Assembly: GCA_032158295.1 (NCBI GenBank)
Contig: CM063259.1
Coordinates: 12,086,075 to 12,150,074, forward strand
Direction of reading: 5' to 3'
DNA: 64,000 nt
From: Pycnopodia helianthoides
Lineage: Eukaryota > Echinodermata > Asteroidea > Forcipulatida > Asteriidae
Below, in pieces: positions 1-11,200 of the stretch. A program made the position numbers and the translations under genes. Numbering within the stretch: the first letter of the stretch is position 1; each line of letters opens with the position of its first letter. The notes under the pieces are model-generated. The model saw nothing but the letters and a program-made list of their open reading frames with translations, had not been told where the DNA came from and did not search any database.

Positions 1-2134
1 CACCTAACTTACATGATTTAAAGTAAGTAACGATAGAAAGGGTTCCTTAAAATATTTCTGCCTAAAATGCTATCGTTTCTGAGAAATGAATAAAACAATA
101 GTTTTTATCGCGCGCGATAATAAACTCAATGTTTGAAAAACAGAAAACACATAAGGTCTCTTTTCACTATTTTTTCGTGAACTCGATGACCAATTGAGCT
201 CAAATTTTCACAGGTTTATTATTTCATGTATATGGTTAATCACACAAAACATGAACTTTGTAGACTGTTTTGTCATCTCTACCAATCCTGTGTAATACCT
301 TTAACAGTGGTCCTGGCCAGATGCCAGTTAAAACACCCGAGGACCATTTAAAATTCTGTCCAACTAGTTCTGCAGGCTAGTTTATTACTGAAGTCCTATC
401 ACTGCATGTAAACCTCTTCACATCAGTTCAAATTACAAGTCCCGTGATAATGACAGTGTTGACAGAAAACCCTAAAATATGGACCAGAGAAAAAGCTGTT
501 GGACTAGTGGAATGACATGCAAACTGGTCCTGCTGGCTCGTCACTGAAAAAGTTAAGGGCAAACCCTGTAAGTACTTCAAAAATTGATGACCTGAAAAAC
601 TTACTTCCAAGGTGAGAAGCACTGCAGCTGTTGATAGTAAACTCTGCTTTGATGAAAGGAGTCCCTTTGAAGTATTATGGTTTAGATAAAATGTTTGCCC
701 ACAAACATTTGAATCTGAGAAATGATTCATGCATGAATCGTTTTTCAGATTTCTTGTGACAATTCTGAGACAGTTTTTTTGCTGTTTTCTCAGCAAGTAG
801 ACACTGTATTCGGCTGAAACTTTCACATGTGACTGAGGGAAAAAAACCAAATTGTACAATAATTATAATCCCACACTAGTACATTTTTTCTTGTTCAACC
901 CAAAAATTATTTAAAATTTACCCTGTCAGTTTCCCTTTGTGGTTTATTACTTGTTAACAATTATAGTAATAATATCACAAACGTTTCTAGGTTCTACTGG
1001 ACTGAAAAAATGTCAAAGCAGCAAAGACAAAGTGAAACCAGTCTCTCTCATTTTGCATTTTTTGAATTTCTTCGACTCTTCACTCTTGTGTGTCTGTGAT
1101 CTCCTGTTCAGGTGTTTCATTATTACGACATGAAAATATGGACATGTATTACATGTGTATAACTGAACAGAGATTTCACTTTCAGTGGAGTGTTTTTATT
1201 TTGTAGAGCATTCGTTGTGGTTTTATCCTAGACCAGTGTACGATTGTGTCCGCACTGTTTTCTCTGCCCTTTCCCCTGTGGGGGGGGGGGGGGTTTAAGA
1301 ATCGACGGGCATTTTCTAAGAATTGACGACAAGAATTTCTGTATTCTGGAGCACAGAGCTCGAAAGTTACCCTGGACCGCCAGCCGGAGGCCAGTGATTT
1401 TGACTTTCAGATCGACGGGCATTTTCTAAGAATTGACAACTAGAATTTCTGTATTCTGGAGCACAGAGCTCGAAAGTGACCCTGGACCGCCAGCCGGAGG
1501 CCAGTGGTTTTGACTTTCGGGCCAGTAAACTCACGACTGGACAACTCTGGCGTTCTTATGGTTTTTCAATTCAGTGTTTAACATTTTTTAAATACATAAA
1601 TATATATGTATGAAAGTTACGTTAAAATGTTGACTTAAGTCTGGTATAAAATCTTTTACTTTTGATGAGTGTTGGAATATACTTGTGAGACAAATCTTCT
1701 CTTAGTGCTTATTCAAATATATATGTATATATTCTTCTCACTGTGATTCTTTGTAAAAAACATCCTAAAATTGTTGAGCTACATGTACATGTACAAGCCC
1801 TGCTGGTTTTTCGATTCCCCCCTCCCAGCCCCCCTCCTCAATTTGAGTCATGGAGCAGAAGATATCTTACACCCTAGACCACTGCGATGGGAAGAGAAGC
1901 AATTCAGTGTCGTGCTCAAGGAAACAAGTGTCATGACCGTGATTCCAGCCCACACCTTGATGACTTAGCCACGATGCACACAAAACCGCTCGACCACAAC
2001 ACAAGTTTGTTCAACTGTAAACTAGGTTCCACTTACTTTCAACACCAGGAATGTAAAGTTGTAAATCTTTTTAATCTTACTCAAGGAAATGAATTATTAT
2101 TAAATACTTTGTTTTTCTTTTTATTGTTTTGCAG
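1..2134. other. MCF2L intron with repeats
   Basis: No exon is recognisable. Base 1 to about 305 is one end of a dispersed TTAA-type element, 560-870 holds a piece of a related element, and 880-960 resembles the 3' body of a tRNA-derived SINE. A G13 tract and a 110-base duplication follow at 1281-1520. A diverged SINE piece (GTCATGACCGTGATTCCAGC) lies at 1845-1990. Confidence 0.6.
1301..1519. repeat. Two-copy tandem duplication, 110-base period
   Basis: The block starting ATCGACGGGCATTTTCTAAG at 1301 recurs at 1411 with only a few substitutions, and both copies end in CCAGTG(A/G)TTTTGACTTTC. A poly-G tract precedes it. Short ORFs here on both strands are by-products. Confidence 0.9.
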
Positions 2135-2204
2135 CACATTCCTTGTCGAGCTAGAAAGTTACACCAACACCCCAACGCTAATCGGCAAATGTTTTGTTAA
2201 AAGA
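2135..2204 (+). CDS. MCF2L: MCF2L exon: mid DH domain
   Basis: The exon follows a pyrimidine-rich acceptor ending GCAG and ends AAAAGA before GTGAGT. It reads TFLVELESYTNTPTLIGKCF plus VKR and ends in phase 0. It matches the DH segment preceding the TYCQNKPRSE motif (vertebrate DBS has LENYT..PELVGRCFLER at this place). The first base completes a codon begun in an exon outside the window. Confidence 0.85.
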
Positions 2205-5200
2205 GTGAGTATCCATCCAGATTATTTCAGTTCTACTTTAATAAGGGAATAAAAGAGCGGAGATGAGGTCTGAAACGGCGGTTTGAAAATGGCAGGGTCA
2301 ATGATAAAGGACTGAGCCAAAAGCAAGATCCTCTATCGCACAGCCACGACCCTGCAAGGTTTCAAATGGTCGCTTAAGATAAGAATAATAATAATTTGGG
2401 AAGCTAATTAATCCTTACTAGCAGCTGAGAAGCTGTGCAGTTCTGTGCAAAGTTGTGCCACCTTACACAGCCCGTGCAGTTGAATGGTTTCACACTTTTT
2501 CGTCATCTCGCTGAAAAATGTCAACAAGAGTAGGAGGGTTAATAAGTTATCATGCGAACACAAATAAGTTGATGTATTTTCAACATGGCTTGAAATGTTT
2601 ACTATTTAATTTTTTTCTCTCGCTTTGCAGAAAGAAGAACTAGATAGTTTATACAGCACCTATTGTCAAAACAAACCTCGTTCGGAAATTCTAAGACGAG
2701 AATGCGGTAATGATAACCCCTTCTTCCAGGTAAGAACTGTAAACAAAAAAACAAACAAACAAACACATTCACATAATTTGTTTATATTTATTATTATGTT
2801 TATGTTTTCCTTTAATAAGTATAATATTAATAATATGGCTTTTTAGATAGTGCTCAAATCTATTACTCAGTGACACTTATGGCACTCCAACATTATTACC
2901 CCTGGTTACTGTGCCATTTATTTAATTCCTTGAACCATCTCAGCTCCCTTGGAAGTATACAGCCTGTGCTGCCAAATATGTAGTGCACTAAGCTACATCA
3001 ATCACAAGAACCACATCTACCCTCATGACCCATTTACCCCTGGGTGAAGAGAAGCAATTATGGTTAAGTGTCTTGCTCAAGGACCTAAGTGTCACGACCG
3101 GGATTCAAACCCACATCCTGAAGACTCAGCCACGACATGCCACATTGATGAACATTTAACGAGCATGCAATCGATGAACATCCACAGGACGAGGCAATAA
3201 TTTTAAGTGTCTTGCTTAAGGACACAATTGCCAAGATGGGGACTCAAACCCACACTCTGCTGGTCAGAAAAACCAGAGCTTGAACCCAGTGCATTGACTG
3301 CTCGTACACGACATGATCAGAAGTCCTGAAGAACACTGCACTAAGTTTGGCCATCAAAGCAACTATGTCATGGGCCCAATTTCATAGAGCTGCTTAAGCA
3401 CAAAAAGGAGCTAAGCCCAACAAAAATATGCTTATCAGAAAAGGGTTACCAGCTAAAATACCATTTCACATGTAGTGTCTGTGACTGGTATCCTGCTTAT
3501 TGTTGCTTAGCAGAAATCGTTTAAGCAATATTTTCTGCTTAAGCAGCTTGATGAAACTGGGCCCTGTTATGGGTGGAGGGATGAAAGTTGAATGTCTTTT
3601 ATGAAAAACTTGTAAAACCATTGTTTCCTTTTCATTTTAAAATGTTGTATCCTTTCTTTGTTTTGTTGTAGGAGTGCCAAAGATTGCTTGGGCATAAACT
3701 ACCCTTGAGTGCGTATTTACTTAAACCAGTCCAAAGAATAACAAAGTACCAACTTCTTCTTAGGGTAAGTCAGGCAAGACCATCTAATCGTTGCTTCGAT
3801 GATGTTGTTTTTTAGGTTTTTTTCGGAGGCCCTTTAGTTCTCTTAAACCCTGAAATCGATTCCCTTTTGGATTTTTTCGCAAATACAAAGTTGCATGTCT
3901 GTTTTAAAGCGTGTGCGCAACAATGGTTAGTTTGAAATTAAAATGTTCACAGATTTACACATAACTTACAAAGGTGGAATAAAGATGGTCATTGGTCACA
4001 GTGGAAAACTTCCCTTGAGACGTTTTTGCCTGAAATGCTTTAAGTTGTTTTAAAACTTGTTTTTAATAGAAGGAACGTAATCTTTCAAGAAATCAACGAA
4101 GTTACATTTTATTGTGTTGTTGAGAACATACAAATTGGCTATTGCAAACTGCTTTCCAACCAAAAGGACCTATGGTATAAAAGCAAAAACATTTGGTTAA
4201 TGGCCTGCTATTTCGACCCTAGCAGAGTATTTCTCAAAGGCTAAATGACAACACAACGCACATAAACAGGTACACTGGTGTAACACAGGCAGTCAAGTGG
4301 AAATAAGTTAAAAAGAAGGAGAGAGGCAGAAAGCACACAGAAAAAGCGAGGGATGAATAGTTAAGAACAAAGTTTGTTTTGCTGTTGAGTGAGATCAAAA
4401 GTTCTGATTCCTGAAATTTGAAAACCCTAAAAAACATCCCAACATTGCTTTCAGGAGCGAAAATTTGCTTCTCATACAAATTTGTCATCTCTATAAATAA
4501 CACTTTCTCCGTATGATTCAATCGCCGCAGGAAATGTTAAAATATTCCTCAGCGGAACCTGGGGCTGAAGATTTGAAGACGGCCCTAGACTGTATGCTGA
4601 CTGTGATCAAATACGTCAACGACACCATGCACCAAGTAGCCATAACAGGCTTTGAGGTAAGTAGTAGTAGAGCGCCCTCTGTTGGCCTAGCGATCAAATC
4701 CCAAGAAGACATGGGTAGTTTCATGTACATTGGCAGTTATGCACACTGACAATGAATACTGAAATTTCTTGTTTAATATAGACATTACTTTTGCTGATAA
4801 ACAAATGACCGAGTGTTAGCAAAAACAGTCAGTCGTGTTAACAGATGTTGTGACTAAATTCAACATTTCTGCAAACTTTCACTGACAAAAACATACATCC
4901 GATGATTGGTTGCTTTGTTTTCAACAAATTCAACACTGTTTTTGAATTTTTGTTTAACATTGTTACAAATTGGCTATCTGTTTTTGCTTTGCATTTATGG
5001 CTTCCCATAGTTTCTCAACCTTGTTTGGCAAAAACTTGGGCTGTATCAAAGACCAGTACCCTATTAACTTGGTGTATCCCAACATATGCATAAAATAACA
5101 CACCTGTGAAAATTTGGGCTCAGCTGGTCATCGAAGTTGCAAGAAAATAATGATCAGATTCAAATTTTTGGGGTGAAAAATTACCTCTTTCTCTAAAACT

Positions 5201-8200
5201 GCATTACTTCAATTGGGGTCATTTCTAAAAAAGGTTTATTAATATCATCAGCTCTCCAGTGCTCTTTACCAAGTAAGTTTTTATGGTAATTTATTTGGAG
5301 TAATTACCAAAGAATAAAAATGCCTGAAGAAGCTTATTGACTCAAGAGGATTCTTGGCCCTTATATGGGCCAAAGTAATCAATTGTTTTTAATTGTGTCG
5401 ATCGAGACTTTATGGTGTCTGCTCTTTTCTCAACAGGGAAAGCTTTCAGATCTCGGCAAGCTTCTCATGCAGGGCGCCCTCTACATGTGGGTGGACCACA
5501 AAAAGCGCAACCTGAACGACATCAGACAACGCAAGATGCAACGCCACGTCTTCCTGTACGAGAAGGCGGTTTTGTTCTGCAAAAAGCGGGGTGACATTAA
5601 GGAGAAGACGTGCTACGCTTTCAAGAGCTCCTTAAAGGTCAGGGGGTTGACCCTACCCTGCTGCTCTAGAATCCCCTCTGCCATTTTCAAACTTATCTCC
5701 CAACTAGAGAGTCGCCCCTATTGACCCCCCTTGCACAATGCCCAGGGAACTTACACACCCTTATCCTGTCAGCCATTTTGGTAGTTAAAATGTACACAAA
5801 GGAATTGACACCCAAAATGGTGGAAATGTGCATTCCGGAGGTGTGCTCTGCATTGTTCAAGGGATCAATAGCAATTCTTGCTAAATGCTAAATGTTCAAA
5901 AAGAACTCCCCCCCCCCCAAAAAAAAAAAATATTTAGAAGTCTCACAGCCTCTTCAAATGAAAACACAAATGTACAGTGACACCTAAAACCTTTGTTCAA
6001 TTGTACGAGGGTTGTCTATAGGCCACTTGAGCAATGTCTGTCACAAATAAAAACACCCCTACCTTAGAGCTCATTTCAAAACAGAAAGGTGACCATCTTG
6101 AAAGGGGGGGGTCTATGCTTGTGATCAAAATGGGGTCAGTTTGTCAGGCCCTAACCCCCCCCCCCCCCAAGTACCTAAATGTGAGAGTCAATACCGCCAT
6201 GGTGCAATGTTTGACCTTCATTCAATGATCCCTAAAAGTAATGACCCTCAAAGTCAGTAATTTAAAAAAAAAAAAAAAAAAAGAAGTTCAATGCCTCATA
6301 ACTTTTTATGAGGTTTGATCTGGTACTATTGAGTAGAGTGGACACTTTGTTGATCTGCAAGCTACAGTGCTTGATTCTTGACAATGTTTGACTCTTATTC
6401 AATGATCCCTAAAAGTAATGACCCTCAGTAATTTTCAGGGGAAAAAACAACTAAATTTCAATGCCTCATAACTATTCATGAGGGCACTATTTAGTAGAGT
6501 AGATCTGCAAGCTACAGTGCTTGATTCTTGACGGAAACTGTGGCCGTTTTTTCGAAACCACGCCATGTACTTTGGCTTGGGCTTAGGCCACACTAGCTAC
6601 TTAAAAAAACCTGCGCTTTCCATGGGGCTTTAACCAGGCTGTTAGAGCCCAAGCTTAAGCCATGGTTTGGAAAACGGCACTGCTTTACAAAATGGTTTAA
6701 AGCATGTTTTAATTATTTCTTCCTTACAGACCGCTGGAATCGGACTGACGGAACATGTAAAGGGAGACAAGAAGAAATTTGAGATGTGGTCAGGTGGGCG
6801 AGTTGACGTCTACACTTTTCAGGTGAGCTGGTCTGGGAAGAAAGAGCCCCGACACGCCCGATCAGGGTGACCTTGTGATGCCTCATTGTTTAGTGATAAT
6901 AGTATTTATTTAGTGTACACTTTTTTCATGCGAAGTATTCTCTTCAGAGCGCCTTACACTATTATTGATCGAACCCTAAGCATTCCTGAAACCATCTCAT
7001 CTCCTTAGGAGTATGCAGCACCGGCAGGCAACTGGCGCACAGGTTGCTTTATTAGTCATATGAACAATCTTGCAGGTACCCATTTGCTCTTGGAAGATGA
7101 GAAGCAATTTTATAGTGAAGTGTTCTTGCTCAAGGACACAAGGTGTCACATCAACTCAAGTGAACAATTTCTGACATTTTGGAGGCTTTCCTGTTACTTA
7201 AAAAACCTTGAAAGGTCAGCAACTCTACTGTAGGTGACCCCACACAATCGCTAATCATTTGTATATTTTCTTTCAAGGCACCTTCGGAGAACGAGAAGAT
7301 GTCGTGGGTGAAAGCAACGAGACAAGCCCTACTCCAGAATCAGCAGAATCAGCTGGAAATTGCCGGTAACTATAGATCGTCCTTTCGCGACGTCAAAGCT
7401 GTTAGGTTTTACCAACCAGTGGTTGGCAAACCAGTGGATGACCCTTCGCTGCGAAAAATACAACTTATCATTTAGTACAAAAGTTACCGATATCACTGAC
7501 TAATCAGTTGTGGTACCAAAACAAACAGTACACACTCCTTTTTAAAAAAAATGGAGTTTGATTGATTTTTGTATTTTTTTTTAAAGGGCAGATTTGTATC
7601 GAAGTTTGACATGTTTGTCTGAGATCCAGGTAATTAACTTTGATTTGTTAGCATTAGTGCAGTGTGCCATTGTGGCAAACTTGAAATTTTTCAAAGTTAA
7701 TTTGGTTTCATTTTTTCTTCTCTGTTTTTAAATAGGGAAACATCTACAGAAACCAAACAACTTGGAAAGTGGGTAAGTAGCCATTTAACTGGAGTATCGG
7801 GTGAATGTCAGAGACATCTTTCAATGGACTGATGTAATTGGGCAGTCACTTTTTAGTTCCCCTCCATCAACGCCACCCAAATGCAACTGGAAGATTTATG
7901 TATGGTGCTCTTATGCCTTTTTGTCTCTCTAATTGTCACTAGCAGCCATAGAAAGTGTAGCGCGTTCTAGTGGTTAAGACTTCTTGGCCCAGTTTCTTTT
8001 TTTCGTGCGAGCTCTGGGTGTGGAGGTTGAGACATTTGCTCTAGAATGTGGGGGATCATGGGTTAGAGTCTCACCCAAGTTGCTGTGGGTTTTGCAGAAC
8101 TCGGGCAGCACTGAGGATACGGTGCTTACCACACGTTAGCTGGTTATGATCAGGGCCCATTTGCATAAAGCTGTTTAGCAGAAAATACTTCTTAGCAAAT

Positions 8201-11200
8201 TTCTCTGCTAAGCAAAAGACGAGTGCGGCACCAGTGGCATCAATGTAAACTGTATGGAATATTGGCTGGTAACCTGATTCTGCTGAGCAAGACTTTTCTG
8301 TGCTTGTTTTTGTGCGTACAGGCTTTTTGAAATTGGGCCCTGGTAAAGAGAATCTTACTCAAACTAGCAGGACTTAGTCTTAGACCTTTGGGTCTCGGTC
8401 CAGATCAACTGGCCAGGGACCTTAGGACTTGGGATCTTTGGACCAATGTCTGACCCATGTCTGACCCATGTCAAGGCACTGCTCACTGCAGAGTTTCTTG
8501 CTTACGGCCCCCCTGTAAAGCGCAAGATTCTACGGGCCATAAGTGCTGAATTCCACGGTAAGCGGTGCCATGAAATTGGCCAATGCGGGGGTTTTCGGTT
8601 CGAGTCCCACTGGAGTAGCATGTTGACTCTGTTCATTTCCCCCGCAAAGTACATAACACACATTGGTAAGAGGGTGAAAACCAAACTGAATAAATCCCTT
8701 CTCTCTTCCATCATAACTAGGGCAGCCACGGAAGCCACGACCGTCACATCCAACGGAGGCCCTCTCCCGTCCCCTACCGCTAGCGATACGTCCTCCACGG
8801 GGTACGGCAGCGCCAACCCTTCCCTGGCCAGCGAGCATTCCCTTGAGATCGAAGAGGAGGAGAACGAGGACGGCTGGGCTAGCGGGGAGTTCAGCGAGTC
8901 CGACGATGAATTGTTAGAAGAGAGACGCGAGGTGGCCTCACCTCAGGTGAGTTTTCTTCATTTTTTACGATTTCTAAGTTGTCCTTCAAGAAGGGTCTCA
9001 AGACTGACCTGTTCTCCAACTTGTAGCTGGTTATCAAGCCCTTATCCCACTTTTATTTATTGTCCTTAAACAGTTTCAAATAATTTTATTATATGTACTA
9101 GTTGCAGCAGGGATAAAGAATGTTATATTCTTGGTTTTATATCTTGCTGAATTAAATCAAGTAAAAAGTGAAATTTCTCTGCTGGCATTTGGCCGCCAGG
9201 TTTCCATCCACATTGGCCCATGTGGCTGTCCAAAATCCTTCCCAGGCCATCCATTGGTTGACTGGATGCCTTGCTAAATGACACATTGAACGAGACTCTA
9301 GTAATTTGGTCAAGAGTGTCATTTTGTTTCCCTTTTGGAATTAATTCTGGCACAGGGAACCATTTTGCCATGAATTTCTTGAATAATCTTGGATTGAACA
9401 AAGAAAAATTGACTAGAGCGGGGATTTGAACAAACGACCTCCGGTTTAATGTGCTGGGTCTCCCTACTTTGTCAATATTCTTGTTCGATTTTTTGAATAG
9501 TTACAACAATCGTTTTTTTTTTTCTTTTGTCTTTTGATGTTGAAGCCTGTAACAGTGAACCAGTATGTAGTTCTTGCTGAGTACAACGTCGTGGAGGAGG
9601 GCGAAATGGCCGTGAAAGTCGGCGACGTAGTCAGCGTTCAGAAGGTCGGTAAAGAAGGCTGGTGGCTGGTTAGCCGTCTGGATACCGGCCAACACGGCTG
9701 GGTACCGGGCGGCTACCTGGAGCCATTAATCAATCAGCTTGCACGAAGCAGTCCTAGTATGAGCAGTCAAGGTTTGTTGTTGCATTGTGGAGTGTGACTT
9801 TTCTTTTCTTGTATAATTTGTAATATTTTTCATTTTTCGTCTGTTGGGCTACCAATCGACCCCCCTCCCCTCCCCTCTCCCCACCCATTAAAATTTAGGA
9901 TCTCTTCATAATCTTTAGTTTCACCCAAACTATGTACTTAACTTATTATCATGAAAAAGTGCTGGTGAAACCTAAAAAGGTGATATTAAGTTTTCATTGC
10001 CACTGAAAAAGAAAATGTACCTTGAAAAAGATTATCACTAAAAATATTTTAATTTATGGCTCATTATTATTTTGGACACTTTACCCTCTTGCTCAACTAA
10101 TGTGTCACTTACCTGCTGAGAAAAACATCTGTAAAACATAAACATTTATCTAATCTACCTGGTAAAATTCCCCCTCTCTCCCAACCCACATTTTCATAAC
10201 CTGCAGCCAACTTCCCCCACCCTTAGCCCAGCCCCCTGTGCCAACAAAAAAATATAAATACAGAAACAACTGGGTTTATGGTTTCATGCTGGTAGAATAA
10301 CCCATTAGATGATGGGCAGTGCAGTTGAATTGCCCCTTGACCAATGATATCATTGCATTTCAAACCAGTATCCAATCACAACCGTCATAAACAAAACATT
10401 CAATAAACTTTAACTTCACAGTGTAATGGTAACTGAATCTGTGCCCCGCCCTGCCACGCCCTTCCCCAACCCAAACCTTAGATCCAAGTCCTTCAGAAGC
10501 CCTTTATGCATCTCACTTTCTTTTCACGTTACCTAATAAGTTGTTTTGTTGTTGTTTCGATTTTTGAGGGATGGCATGTTATTAATTTTTTTATTTTTTT
10601 TTTGCAAGTTGATGTTTTCTTATGATTTGTGCATGAGGCATGCTGCATCTGCATTCACTCGTTTGACCCAACGTCATCGCACTAAGTCTTGCCTCGGCCA
10701 TTGTTACGGTGCAGTGTGCATTTTAGTCGGCGCGCATGCAGCTAGATGCGCAGCATAACTGTACATGCAATTTGAGGCCCAAAAGGGAAACCATGGGCAG
10801 CGGACGTCAGTGCAAGGGGTCGATAAATTTAGGAATCATGCCGCTAGCTGGAGTCTTAGATCTTAAGTCAAAAGTTATGCATTAAACCAACGATTGTGTT
10901 ATGTCTTTTTTTTTATAAATATAAGATTCTGCTAAAAAATGTGGAAATCATTAAATGAACACAACTCTTATGATTTACATGTACACTCTCTGTTCAAAAA
11001 AGTTTGAAAAAGAAACTTCCTGAGTTTAACAGAATCTGTTGCAGTTTGAATCTTAACATCCAAATCTTCAGACTCTTATAAGATTGGTATATGCCTGGCT
11101 CCATGCTAAACATGGTTGGTTTGGCTGTGCAGCACTGAATACATCAAACTCGGGCAAAACCTCTGATAAGATTGGTACGCCTGGCCCCAGGCTTGGCAGT

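Noticed and set aside
428..859. 143-codon minus-strand ORF
   Set aside because: It overlaps a dispersed TTAA-type repeat piece, has no recognisable domain, and similar sequence recurs at 45012-45305.
8502..8838. Minus-strand ORFs of over 100 codons
   Set aside because: They are shadows of the GC-rich MCF2L linker exon at 8721-8946 and a SINE.
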